Below, piece after piece: positions 41,570 to 52,545 of a stretch of DNA of 64,000 nt. The stretch's first letter is position 1. Every line of letters begins with the position of its first letter. The stretch spans positions 124,001-188,000 of the forward strand of contig CAJVGD010000019.1 in the NCBI GenBank assembly GCA_910890315.1, in the 5' to 3' direction. Source of the stretch: Serendipita indica DSM 11827. Its lineage: Eukaryota; Basidiomycota; Agaricomycetes; Sebacinales; Serendipitaceae. Made by a program: the position numbers and the translations under genes. A model generated the notes under the pieces. It had not been told where the DNA came from. It made no database searches and saw only the letters and a program-made list of their open reading frames with translations.

Positions 41570-43409
41570 ATGGACCAAAGTCAAATCAGCTCCCGGGTGA
41601 GTGCAAACGGTGAAAGTTACAAGGATGACACAAGTCTGGCGTCTGCGACCACGTCAAGCTCGTTTACGCGACAGGAAGGGGGGAGAGTACGTCCTTTGTA
41701 TCGCGCCCGATGGATATCTGAGGCGCTTAGTCGTATAACATCCTTAACGAAACTTACTTTCTACCCACTGGTTCGTTCATCATCACGGCTCAAAGGAGAA
41801 CTGCTGATTCACGGGCAGACGACGATGAGTTTGTGCGACTGTGCGCTAATAACACCGATTTGAATAAATCTCAAGATGACACAGGAACAAGCAGCATTTA
41901 GCAATCACGTTGGCATGTCTGGACTGTATCCAGCGCCGGATATTGTCCAGGAACTCCTCGCACCAAGAGAAGGCGTGCAACAGCGGATACTGGATGTTGG
42001 TACGTTCTCCTTCTTGCAATACTGCTGCTCCCGGATCTCAATACTTGAAAGGATGTGGCACAGGTGCATGGTATTTCATTCCTCCATGCTCCTGGAAGCC
42101 GTCCTGAGAGAACTTTAGGGCAATCTCTATGGCAAAGGAATTCCCGCATGCTCATGTGGTCGGCATTGATCTTGCACCAGTCCCCATCTCCGACACTCTC
42201 CCATCCAATGTTACTTTTGAGCTCGACGACGTCAACAAGGGTCTCACTCACCTCTACGACACATTTCACCTCGTCCATGTTCGTTTTGTTGCCACCGGGC
42301 TCAGAGATTTTAGCAAATGCAAGGCCGAGATCGAGCGATGTTTAAAACCTGGTGGCTTGGCCATCTGGATCGATGCCGACTATGATATGCTGAGTAGAGA
42401 TAAGGACATATATCGTCCACCGGCGATCGAGGGCTCGGTTGAAGATGGATCTTGGGTGGCCAGAATGTTCTTCGGTGAGTACACTTTGGTATTATGTCGG
42501 ATACTACTGGCTAACAGAGATGATCATTAGAGACCCGGAGAATTGCGGTTCAGCTCGGAGGCAGCAGCTTATTCGCCGTTACGGAATCACTCAGTCGCGG
42601 CTTATGGGACGACGAACTACTAGATCCGAATACGTGAGCAACCACGAGTTTCTAACTACCTGCTCTGATGAGCCCTAGGTGCGCACGGGCCGACCTCTTT
42701 CTTCCAATCGGTGCGTTGGCTCTTGTCGCACTACTCGAAACTGACTGGTCCAAGGTCCATGGGTAACAGGTATGTGTAGCTGACTACTGAAATGAGTTAC
42801 CATCTCCTGACCGTTGACTGCAGATAAAGATCCTGTACAAAGTCAACGGCTAAGCCACATTGGATCGCTCATGCGTCAAGACTTTATGGTGCGCCTCCTT
42901 TCGGCTTCTCTTGTTTAGATTCTGATAACAATACACTGTCCTTGACTTTATTGTAGAGTGGTTATCGTGCATTCCACCCGGCACTCCAACGTGTTGGCAT
43001 CCCTCCCGAAACATGTGAACAATGGTCCAATCGTGCAGACGAAGGTGCGAATCGCTTATTCATCAATAAGGTCTTTATCCGAGGTTGAAGATGACTGACA
43101 ATGTGGACAGAGCTCAACACGATGAAGGATCCAATATTCGTGCGGATTGCATGCGCATGGGGACGGAGGCGCACGTCACTAAATGGTCCAGCGCCACCAC
43201 TACCTTCGTCAAACGCAGACTCTACATCATCAAGACTAGACGCCGCTCCACCGAGTTCGTCATCTCATTCAACCGCCTCACCAGTTCTTCCTCCTTATCC
43301 ATACATGGAGATACATACGACGAAGTCAGCTGCACTCGAGGCGTATGAGAGACGGAATCGGAGTAAGACGTTTGCAGTACCGCCTCTCCCTCCAGGACTT
43401 CAACTATAA
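41570..43409 (+). CDS. SAM-dependent methyltransferase (class I)
   Basis: Small-molecule-type methyltransferase of a family expanded in Agaricomycetes. Exons give RILDVGCGTGAWAISMAKEFPHA (motif I, split by two short introns at about 42000 and 42068), VVGIDLAPVPI (acidic loop), FELDDVNKGLTH, FHLVHVRFVA and the post-motif CLKPGGLAIWIDADY. Further exons add SGYRAFHPALQRVGIPPET (about 42958-43010) and a C-terminal tail ending PPLPPGLQL. The N-terminus (MDQSQISSRVSANGES) is family-like. Between about 41700 and 41890 the frame is hard to follow (YNILNETYFLPT, then DDDEFVRL, then SNHVGMSGLYPAPDI). At least one reading shift there may mean this copy is damaged. Confidence 0.65.
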
Positions 43410-43563
43410 AATCTTGAACGGCCAGTGGACATAAAATGTAGAGTGGTAGTAACAAATGATCGTGTTAAACGAGCGGATGTACATTGCGTGTACTTGACCG
43501 AGTAATGAGAGCATGTCCAACAAACGGTGTCAAAGTGAATGCTCAAGTGGGAAAAGCGCGCGA

Positions 43564-44882
43564 TCAGAATATGGAGAGCAATAGGCTCTTGTATAGATCC
43601 ACTCTGAGACCGCCTCCGCACGAGTGCGCGCGGTCGCCTGCGCAAGGAGTGTCGCATTTCGAGCCATCAACCTCTTGCGAATCGTCGACGGTATTTCCAC
43701 AGAAACACTGCTTGCCTAACTCCAATCCAGCATACTTGTAGTCTTTGCTAAAGCAATTGACGCTATAGCACTGTCAGAATGCGAAGGGGAGAGTGCAGCA
43801 AGGGGACTTACGCGCATTTGGTCGCAGTCATGTCGTCTGCCTCGAAACTATAACCGTCCAATAGCCTCTTTTCGTAGCTGTCCGAATAGCACCCAACGCT
43901 CAGATATTGGTTGAGGAGATTCGTCCCCACAAGAATCGCTGGGTCCAATACATTTGGATCGTCAACGGCTCCATAGACATTGATCCTGTCGTCGTCTCCA
44001 CAGACACTGGTCGAATCGCCGCTACATGCCTGTGCGCGCAGTCCGACGAGGTCGAGAGTACCGGCGAGGCAAGTTCGGGGCTGACCAAATGCACACCACA
44101 CCAGCACTCGTTTCCATGCTCTACGCCTGCCAGGCGGTACTTTTGGTCACGGCAGAACTTTGTGCAAGCGGTGGGTGTCATATTGGCCGAGGAGAAGGAC
44201 GCACCACCGAGGGTGCGGTATTGGACGCGGTCGACAAAACATCCGAGATGAACGTAAGAATCGGGTCCTTTTCCAACTGTTGCGGGTGATGTAGGTACTG
44301 GCAGCGGTGTAGATCTGTATGAGCTTGTGAGCAAGTTCGTCGAGACTGATTACGGGAATACAAACTTGTTGGTGTAGTAAGTGCTATAATGCCATACTCT
44401 GGGAGATGTAGCGTTAATATTCGTTTGAACATCGGCCCAAGACGTACCCTCCGCAAATCTCACCCGCATTGCCCGTGCAAGGTAACGAGCATTCCTTGTC
44501 GTCCAGTTTGGGTGCCTTGCTGGAGATAGCGTTGTCGCATGCACATGTTTTTCCGTTCATGACACCAGCGAGCTTGTAATTCTTTGCAGCGCATCCGGCG
44601 ACACACGACTCGAGTGTGACCGAGGGGAGAGAAGATGTAATGTCGTGGTTGAGCGCGTTTTTTCCACCTGTATGATTACTGTTATACGAAGAATGAGGAT
44701 TCCAATATGGACATGCCTTTCAACTCGTCATAGCATCCGCGGTAAAAGTACGTCTTGCCGGGGCCAGCTGGGATAGATGGCTTGTTGACAGGAGTCACAG
44801 CTCGATTGACAAGTGCAGGGGTCGCGAGGACAGACGACGCAGCGCCGACGAGGGCGACGGCAAGCAAGTTGAGGGAAAGCAT
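43564..44882 (-). pseudogene. Secreted three-WSC-domain protein, possible frameshift
   Basis: The signal peptide (MLSLNLLAVALVGAASSVLA) is followed by WSC1 (YFYRGCYDELKG to CTGNAGEICGG, about 44455-44760), WSC2 (YVHLGCFVDRVQYRTLGGA to CGDDDRINVYG, about 43975-44260) and WSC3 (YLSVGCYSDSYEKRLLDG to CGGGLRVDLYK, about 43575-43905). In WSC2 the expected DCAQACSGD is interrupted by two extra bases in a GCGCGC run at about 44030-44036, which shifts the frame; upstream and downstream match the domain on either side. A 32 nt mini-intron could restore the frame but would delete conserved residues. A recent dinucleotide slippage or an assembly error is therefore likelier. No membrane anchor; secreted, probably wall-associated. 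Confidence 0.7.
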
Positions 44883-45329
44883 GGCGGGGAAACAGAGTCA
44901 ACCGGAGACCCTTGTCGAAATCTCGGTTATATACCGTGCAATGTTGGAATAATGGAATGCACGGTTGACCACCGTGATACATGCGAGGGAATTCACGTAA
45001 TTCAACGGTGAGAAAAGAGACGTTGGTTGGCGGACGGATTGACATGGGAGCGATAATCCTTTGTAAACACCATTCTGTATGCTGTCATACACATAGACGG
45101 CCCTGGTCTTCGGATATGGCAGAATCATGGGAGTAGCATGTCCATCTCAGGATTCGACTCTTATGGTTCTTGACATGCCAACACATCCAAGTGTTTCAAG
45201 TTGAGTTGAAATAGACATTCATCCAACTGTCGAGTATCGAGGTTGAGGCCAAGGCCAAGGTGTACACCCGGCCCGTCGAATCTACAAAAAAGCAAAGGAC
45301 AGGAGCAATTAAATCACGATATCTCACAA
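44883..45329. other. Intergenic
   Basis: About 0.45 kb between the WSC gene start and the STN1 stop, both on the minus strand. No gene seen. Confidence 0.45.
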
Positions 45330-47411
45330 TCACAAAACACCCCAGGCCCCCGGTTTGTATAGATACGTCAAGCCTGCATTCTCCAGGTAAACCAGTGTTT
45401 CACCTACATCCCATACGCGCGCCCAGGTATCGTCCATCGCGTGCAGACTTTCCAGGATATCCTCCTCGCTCACTCCTTGCACCTTGTACGCAATTGCATT
45501 CCTGTCTCGTGCATCCGCCGCGTTATTGAATTTTGCTCGCTTGAGTGCGTCACGGAGGGCAAGGAGGACTGGTTGAGCGAGCACATCCACCGAAGTGGGA
45601 ATATAGCTCTCCTCCTCCTCATCCAAGTCGGATAGCACCATATCCGTACCCTCTGCAATGCCCGATACCCTGGTTGTATCGCCAAGCGTCGTTGAGGAAA
45701 TGTCTAGGGTCCTTGAAGACATATCCATGCTCTGTGACATGTCCTCATCTCCTTTGAGCTTCCATATTCGCAGACTGTTCACCCACTCTGCCTCTTCGCG
45801 ACTCCACTTCCTCGCACCGCCGGTATGTAAGACGATCGCTCCTTGCTGGTAAAGAGTCCGAGTCGTCTCGATAAACAGCCTTTTCACGTATTTGCGCGTA
45901 TCGTGGGCTTTCTCCTTGTCCTTGCGTTTGGTCTCAGCAACATCTTCGTCTTTTTTCCGTTTCGTCGTTCGCATAGTCTTGCGTTGTTGATTAACGACGC
46001 GAATTGCCATCTCTTGTAGCTCGGGCACTCGACGGAGGTATCCCAGCGCAAATCCCCTTCTCTCCTCGTCACTCGCGAACAGCTCGCGCTCTTTCTGCTC
46101 CCGCGTCTTCAATTTTCCATTTCTTGACGAGGATCCTCCCGTTTCCATCCTCCGCGGTGGGCAGTTTGCTCCTTTTGTTGACGCACTCGAAGAGGACGCA
46201 TGGAAACGCTTTGCCAACGCTTGCGCATGAGCATGCGCCTGTACTGTGTGTATGTAGTACTGGACATAGAGACGGAACATGTCCACATTCAGATCTTTCC
46301 CCTTCCTCCTTGCAGGATGCCTCAGCCGAGCCATCGTATTCAGGCCTGTCTCTGTCGAAGCTTTGTTGGACGAGACACCGAAGCTAGTTTCAGATGATAA
46401 AGGTTGTATAGTAGATGAGTGAAGATGTGAACGTGTTGATGCAGGGAGGAGAGGAGGAACGAGGTACTTTGTAGGCGATAATAAGGCAGAATGTGCCGAA
46501 GACGCGACTGAGCTCACGCTTTCAGCTGGTGAATGCGCTCTAGCTCCCGTCTGCCTTGGTCGTGGTGTCTCCAATTCTACATCGTCTCGACGATGACGCT
46601 TGGCGCGCGGTGTCCAGTCATGATCTTGCTCGGAATCCTCGCCATCCTCGCGAGACCTCCGTGGTGGTGTCATCGGAATGGCAAGGGGCACCATGTTGTG
46701 TGGGCCAGAGGATGTAGATTCAGGGAGCGTGAATGGTTGTGAGTATTTCGTTTTGTGCAAGTCGACGACCCGGATTATGTGTGCTGCTTCTTCCATATAC
46801 GAGCATGGCGCTAAAGTTTGTCGTTCAGTAAATTTAACAGACAGAGTTACGGCATAAACGTACTCAGCTCGTCTATTTTCATTCGTTGGCCATCCGGTTT
46901 GCCTAGCACAATGACCGCTGTGCCAATTGCAGGGACAGGTCGAGGAACGTAGCGTACTTGCTTCCTCTTTGGAAGCTCTCTACTCGACTTTCCTACTTGT
47001 GATTTGGATTGTTCATCTGATTCGTCGACTAGTTCCTGCACATGTCGATACGATCCCTGAACGAGGGCTGTCCCGTCATCCACTACCCATGGATCAGAGC
47101 TATTCGCCTTTTATTGAAATACATACGCACGAAGGATGCGCGACTTTTGCTCCCAGACATCCACGCCAACAATGATCGCAACAACACGCACGACGACGAG
47201 CGGAACGTTACCCAACCAATAATATCGGCTTCCTACGCACCCGTTGGGAAATGGGTTACAAATATTGATTGGGCAAGAGATGAAGCGTACCGCCAACATT
47301 TGTTGTGGTCATCTTGGCCAAGTCGCGCAAGAAACACGGCGCAAAACCGGTCGTAGAGTGAGTATACTGAAACAAGCTGTTTGCATTGAGGGTGCTGGGC
47401 ATTGACTGCAT
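45330..47411 (-). CDS. stn1: CST-complex telomere-capping subunit STN1
   Basis: OB-fold protein that works with Ten1 (and Cdc13/CTC1-type partners) at chromosome ends. The first exon reads LFQYTHSTTGFAPCFLRDL. Then SRYYWLGNVPLVVVRVVAII and VGVDVWEQKSRIL, joined by a GTGCGT intron to DDGTALVQGSYRH (about 47040-47080): together the Stn1 N-terminal OB fold with its WLG and DDGT signatures. PVPAIGTAVIVLGKPDGQ completes the fold. A long exon (46796-45330) adds a disordered charged region with DWTPRAKRHRRDD, then helical segments and a C-terminal part (EEDILESLHAMDDTWARVW), probably winged-helix. The start used is the first ATG of the N-terminal exon. The last exon is long and uninterrupted. The call rests on the OB fold; the C-terminal half is poorly conserved, as usual in this family. 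Confidence 0.8.
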
Positions 47412-47490
47412 CCACCGATGGCCAGTTTGCGTTGTGGCAGGGTTCAAGCGCTTAAACTATACAAGTATCAACTATGACTCAGAGTTATAT

Positions 47491-47825
47491 TTATCCTCCA
47501 GATACAGGTGGTATAACTGCAACCTGTACGTGTCAACTTGATCAAAGTCCAAGACCACCAACGCTAGTCTTACCTCTTCGCCACCGACGAGGAACCTCTT
47601 TTCTGGATCCTCGACCATCTCAAGGTCGACACTCCATTGGCTGACATTCAGAACATCCTTTAATCCACGCCCTTCATGCAATTTACAGAGGACCAGGCCC
47701 AGGTCCGACAACGGGAAGCCCTTGTCGTCGGTAATGGTCAACGACACAGTTTCGCTGTGAACGCCTATCGCCGTCCTTGCGGCTCCAAAGTAGAGCACAG
47801 TGATCGTCGGTTTTTTGGTTGACAT
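47491..47825 (-). CDS. MOCS2A: Molybdopterin synthase small subunit (MoaD/MOCS2A)
   Basis: Sulfur carrier for molybdenum-cofactor synthesis; its thiocarboxylated C-terminal Gly donates sulfur to precursor Z. It starts MSTKKPTITVLYFGAARTAI (ubiquitin-like beta-grasp fold) and includes VSQWSVDLEMV and FLVGGEE. A 50 nt intron (GTAAGA donor at 47573, CAG acceptor at 47524) joins to VAVIPPVSGG-stop, giving the obligatory Gly-Gly terminus and a 94-residue protein, the normal size. Without that intron the frame would run on into a non-MoaD tail. The presence of a complete MoaD implies a working Moco pathway. Confidence 0.92.
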
Positions 47826-47937
47826 GGCGGGGACCAACTAAAGTGATTTCGCTCGTCCATTTCCTTGGTGAATTTCTTGGAAGGAAATCGTAACAGTGAA
47901 TGTAATCTATTCCAAACGCATAGTAAAGAGTCATCGA

Positions 47938-48617
47938 CTACTTTCCGACGTAGAAATTATACTGGTTCGACATCCAGATCAACGATGTCGCTGCAACATC
48001 ATCAGCACATTCGAGGACAGAGGAAGGGAGAAAGATACATACTGGCGACAATGAACGGCGAGATGACACCTCCACCAAGCTTGGCAGTCTTGTACACAGC
48101 AAACTCGCTCCCAAAATGTGCAAGCGCAAGTACATATGTGCACATTGTCAGATGATACAACCTATGCAGACGTCAAACACCAATCCAGAAGAAGTTATTC
48201 AATTTGGATGTGGGAAGAGAGGACGTACGATTTTTGGCCGAGATTGTATGCGCAGAAAATTCGCACAAGCGCCGTCGTCAACGTCCATATTCCAGAAGTC
48301 CGTCCAGCTAGGGGCGTCACTACAGCCAAAAAAATCAGTCCTCAACTCATCGTACGACCCCGCCAAGAACACACAACGCGAGTCGTCTTGACGAAGGGAA
48401 GGAAAGAAGACACATACCCTCATCTGGTTTCGCAGTGTAAATGATGCGGTTGTGCAGCGGGTGTAGAACATTTCCGACGGCCATGTAGATACCCGCGGCG
48501 CTCGTCAACATTAGCCAGTATGGTAGAAGACCATCAGTCGTTGGTAAATCTGTATCTTCTGTCAGGTCTATCACTCGCGCAGAGAAAAGGACGCGTACAA
48601 GCAGAAAAGTCGAGCAT
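47938..48617 (-). CDS. erg28: Ergosterol biosynthesis scaffold ERG28
   Basis: Small ER membrane protein that tethers the C-4 demethylation enzymes (ERG25/26/27) and ERG6. Exons in order: GLLPYWLMLTSAAGIYMAVGN with LHPLHNRIIYTAKPDE (about 48420-48535); VTPLAGRTSGIWTLTTALVRIFCAYNLG (about 48235-48330); AHFGSEFAVYKTAKLGGGVI (about 48055-48115); and SLIWMSNQYNFYVGK-stop. These match the four-helix Erg28 layout. The start at 48617 (MLDFSA) is plausible but its join to LTEDTDLP is uncertain, because the apparent intron would be very short. Confidence 0.85.
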
Positions 48618-48710
48618 GTCGAAAAGTTTGTCAACGTGGTTGGTTCCAAGTTAGTCTTGAAACAAATACATTTGGATATCATTGAAATAGCTTATATTAC
48701 AGTTTCGATA

Positions 48711-49925
48711 TCAAAACTCTTCCACCTCGATCTCAAACCCACACTCCTTGCACCGTTGCTTGCCCAGCCCTTCACCCTCTCCATCCTCGTCATCATCCAC
48801 GAGGACTGGCCCAAAATCATGCACATGTTCTTCGTCCTTTCGCTTCTGCCATATGCCCTCTCGAGTCTTGCGGCGCAACTCCTTGAGTCCCCTTTCGAAT
48901 TTCTTGCTCTTCTTTCGTCGTTTTTCTTCCTCGCGTCGATAAAACTCTTTGTCGAGTGCTTCGGGTGAGCCCCACTTTTTCCATGCAAACTCTTCGACCT
49001 GGTACCGGAGGAAGAGCATCATATTGTTCCAAGCAGCGGAATGTGGATTTGGTTTGAGCATGTGTGGGAGTAGCTCTTCGTCACGTAATTCAGAGTCGGT
49101 GAGAATGTAGTCCTACCTCGACAGTTAGACCAAATGTATAGATGGAATGGGATAGTTTACCTCTTTGCACTCCGTCTTGGTGAGCAGACTATACTTTTCT
49201 GGATACGTATTCTTGCATGCATTGCATACTAAACACCGAAACGTGCGATGAAAGACATGGTCAATGTCCAATGAACCACACTCGCGGCACTTGGGATTCT
49301 CCGCAGGATCCAGCATCCGAACTATCCAGGTTTTCAGTCTATAGTTATATAGAATGGACAAGATGATACGCACAAGGCTCGGCATTCTTCGCGACACGCT
49401 CCATCTCGCGTTGCTTTTCTCTCCTCCGCATATCCTCATCCACCTCTTTACCAACCCCACTCCCATCCTCATCAACCAAGAAACCACCCTTGGTATTGAC
49501 CATCTTGCTCAAATCGTACTCAAAGTAATTACTCAGCCGCGAGTTGCGCTTCAACGGGCCCTCCTTTTCACCGTCATCGTATGCGCGTTTACTCGTACTC
49601 GGCACTGTAGGCGATTTCGACGTGGCGGGTGTGACTTCGAGCGGTCGTTTGCCATTACTATTCACCTCGTTGGACGACTCGGCTTCGAGAGCGGAGCGCC
49701 GTGCCAATAACTCGCGTTGACGCGCCTTTGCTTTACCCAAAAGTCAAAATCTATCGTGATACGACAAGAAGATGGCGCACCTTTGAGTCGGTTTACTTCA
49801 ATGCGCCGTTGCTGCTCCGGCGTCAACTCTACACGCGACGTCGCGTCGGTAGACCGATTTGGTGGAGTTACTGGTACACCTGCGAGTATTTCTGATACCC
49901 GCGGTGGTGTCCTCGGCACCGACAT
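48711..49925 (-). CDS. rad14: Nucleotide-excision-repair protein RAD14 (XPA)
   Basis: Binds damaged DNA and organises the repair complex with TFIIH and RPA. The start MSVPRTPPRVSEILAGVPVT is followed by ELTPEQQRRIEVNRLK. Then FEYDLSKMVNTKGGFLVDED (about 49480-49540), the C4 zinc finger CRECGSLDIDHVF to CLVCNAC (about 49215-49300), EKYSLLTKTECKE and the minimal DNA-binding domain (MLKPNPHSAAWNNMMLFLRYQVEEFAWKKWGSPEALDKE). A basic helix follows (KFERGLKELRRKTREGIWQ). A C-terminal CKECG pair ends with EVEEF. This is the full Rad14/XPA layout. It is divergent with the ankyrin gene, 69 bp between start codons. Confidence 0.95.
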
Positions 49926-49994
49926 GACAAATGTCGGTGATGGAGGAAATCAAAACTTGCTTGGTTCTCTCCGCCACCTCTGGGTAAAAGTACA
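49926..49994. promoter_or_regulatory. Very short divergent promoter, RAD14 / ankyrin gene
   Basis: Only 69 bp separate the two ATGs. Both 5' leaders and core promoters must overlap here or extend into the other gene. Confidence 0.5.
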
Positions 49995-50938
49995 ATGGCT
50001 CCTGGGGCTCAGAAAAATCTATGGGTTGCGGTATGTATGTATTCGAACCCCTTTTATATACTAATGAACAGCATAGGCAAGCGATGGTGATCTTACGCGA
50101 GTAAAGGTGAGACGGCCCGACTAAAGGTTCTGGTAATGTAAATTATGGAATACGTAGTATTTCATAGAGGAAGAAGGTGCGTTGGAACGCTGGAATCCAA
50201 TGAAAGCGCTAATCTCTCTACAGGCATGTCGCCAAACGCACCTGATCAAAACACATATACACCGATGTAAGCCTATATTTTTCGGAATGGAAGCAGGTTC
50301 AACAGGCTCTAGGCACGCCGCGGCGTCATACGGCCACATTGAACTTCTCGAATACCTGATTAGCAAAGGTATGGTCCTCCAAATACGAGTACAAGTTTTC
50401 TAGATGCAAAGCAGGCGGAGATGTCAATGTAGAAGACGAAGATGGCGACACACCGCTATACACGGCCGAATCACTCGACGTCGCAAAGTGGCTCGTCGAC
50501 CACGGGGCAATTATCAACAGAGTCAATAACGAGGGCATATCTGTACGCTCACATCTCTCCAATTTTGATCTTCATCATATCTCACACAATACGCAGCCCG
50601 CACAACACCTCCTCGACGATTACCCAGCCATTGCACATTATCTCTCACCCGAACTTGCACAAACAGGAGAGGAGGAAGACGTAGAAGGACCCTCGGAATA
50701 CGCGCAGGAGCAACTGAGCGAAGAGCTGACGAATCGGATGATGAAGGCCGTAGAGGAAATAATGGCGCGTGCGGCAGCAGAGGGTCGTGATCCAGAAGAT
50801 GAACTGGCCGCGTTGGTGGAAAAGACGGTGTTGGAGAGCCTTGATGCGGGAGAGGGACTCGTCGAAGCAGAGCAAGTCGCGACGCCGTCACTCGAAGAAC
50901 CAACCGTCCCATCTAAACGAAAACACACGGAAGAGTGA
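49995..50938 (+). CDS. Ankyrin-repeat protein
   Basis: A protein with about three ankyrin repeats. Exons: MAPGAQKNLWVA, then ASDGDLTRVK, then EEGMSPNAPDQNTYTPM, then HAAASYGHIELLEYLISK, then GDVNVEDEDGDTPLYTAESLDVAKWLVDHGA (about 50420-50510), then NRVNNEG. A long acidic helical C-terminus follows (SEELTNRMMKAVEEI, then AAEGRDPEDELAALVEK) and it ends KRKHTEE, a possible nuclear signal. The short introns have GTATGT, GTGAGA, GTGCGT and GTAAGC donors and all join in frame. The partner is unknown. It is similar in layout to small Yar1-type ankyrin proteins, but that is only a resemblance. Confidence 0.8.
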
Positions 50939-50991
50939 AAGATTGTATATCGTATACACGATCATTTATGACATAAATAACGCCGTGTGAA

Positions 50992-52336
50992 CTAGACTTT
51001 GACGAGGCTAGGATGGTGCGTGAGTAAAACGCGTCACGAGTAAGAGTGGAGACTGACGTTGCGTCGATTTGTTTGAGTTGCGGGAGCGCGATTATGAGCC
51101 TGCGTCGGTAGTTTGCCATATCCGTCCTTTGGGCTGGGTTGCCCTCGAGGTAGACGGTTTCGAGCTTGGCCAGGCCGCCTAATTCCTTGTCGATCGTCTT
51201 AATGTCGGCTATTTGGTTGTAGCTCGCCTGAAAGGATGTCAGGACCCGATCAGAGAGAAACAGGTTTACACACCCAGAATTCCTGGAGGTCGGAGAGGTG
51301 GGAGACGTTTTCGACGGCAGTGATCATATTGTTACCCACGTCCAGGGTCGTGAGTTTTACCTTGGAGACGGGGTGAGAACAAATCTAGGTTTTGGCAATG
51401 AACCGACATTGTTCTCAAGACCTTCAATCTTCTCAAGTCCATTGTGGCTCATGTATAGCTCTTCCAAATTGACAAGCTTCTCCAAACCTTCGATGCGCGT
51501 GATCCGATTCGATTGAATGGAGAGCAACCGGAGTTTGACCAGTTTGTCTAGGTTCTAGATGGAGATGAGCGGCGAAAAACGTGGCAAAATAGGCACCGCG
51601 AACCTCTAGCTTGGTGATCTTGTTCTTGCCGAGCCAGAGTTCCTCCAGGTTCACGAGCGCGTCGAGGTTTTCAATGACCTAGGGACGATGAGAAGAGAGG
51701 CGACCCAAGCAAGGTGTACGACTGACGCGTATCCTGTTCGATCCAAGCTCTAGACTGCGGAGAGTAGCGCCGAGATGATGGAAATGTTCGATGCGTGTAA
51801 TCTTGTTCTGCACGAAATAAATCGTCTGAAGCGCCGGGATATTCACAAGCTCTGGAGGCACAGCGCGTAAGAGATTGAAGGAGAGATCGAGGATGCTAGG
51901 ACAGAATGAGACTAGATCAGGCGTAACGAGGGGGGGCAGTACCGTAGCGAAGCTTTGCCATCCAACGCATTTCCCAACTGTTTCAGGCGATTGTCGTAAA
52001 AGTCTGCCTCTTCTAGGTGAACTAGGGGTCCGAATACGTCTGATTCGAGGTCTGTGAGAAAGTTTGCGCGCAGACAGATTGAACGGAGATGGTTTGCAAA
52101 GCGGGGGATGCCCAGGTGGCTACAAGAGGCGAGCCTTGATCTCGCGAGATCAATTTCCTAAAACTAATGAGATTGGTTCGATTGTGTAAACTGCAAGTGA
52201 CCTCTGTATCGTCTGGGAGCTGGGCCAGTAGATCATCAAGTGTGGCCGGTTCTTCGTCGTGTTGCTGCGTCTCGTCGTCGTCGTCATCCGAGACGAGGAC
52301 AAGACGAGCTTGTTTCTCATTGTTAGACGTGCTCAT
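50992..52336 (-). CDS. sds22: Protein phosphatase 1 regulatory subunit SDS22
   Basis: Leucine-rich-repeat protein that binds and controls PP1 catalytic subunit maturation. The acidic N-terminus (VSDDDDDETQQHDEEPATL) is followed by successive 22-residue SDS22-type repeats: LVHLEEADFYDNRL, LRYLDLSFNLLRAV, ALQTIYFVQNKITRIEHF, LRSLELGSNRIR, LVNLEELWLGKNKITKLE, LRLLSIQSNRITRIEGLEK and LVNLEELYMSHNGLEKIE. The cap includes ETVYLEGNPAQ, and the end QIDATLVKV comes from a GTCAGT...TAG intron to the stop at 50992. Length and repeat type fit SDS22 well. The start codon is 210 bp from the PAS-GATA gene on the other strand. Confidence 0.93.
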
Positions 52337-52545
52337 CGTGGTAGAGGTCCAAGACGAGTGGTCCGATTGATTACTCGATCATTGCTTGATCAGAGGCTCT
52401 TTGCCTTCGACGCCTTCGCGTTGCGGCCCGTCGAATCGCGCGAGCCATTGCGGGGACCCGTTGCGGATCCTTTTCTTGTACTTTTGGATCTGTTTTTGAC
52501 GCTGCTGCACGCTATTTGTCGCCAGCGCCTGCGCGAGTGGTGTCC
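52337..52545. promoter_or_regulatory. Divergent promoter, SDS22 / PAS-GATA gene
   Basis: About 209 bp between two divergent start codons. The minus strand also carries a 64-codon open frame here (52379-52573), which I do not accept as a gene. Confidence 0.4.
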
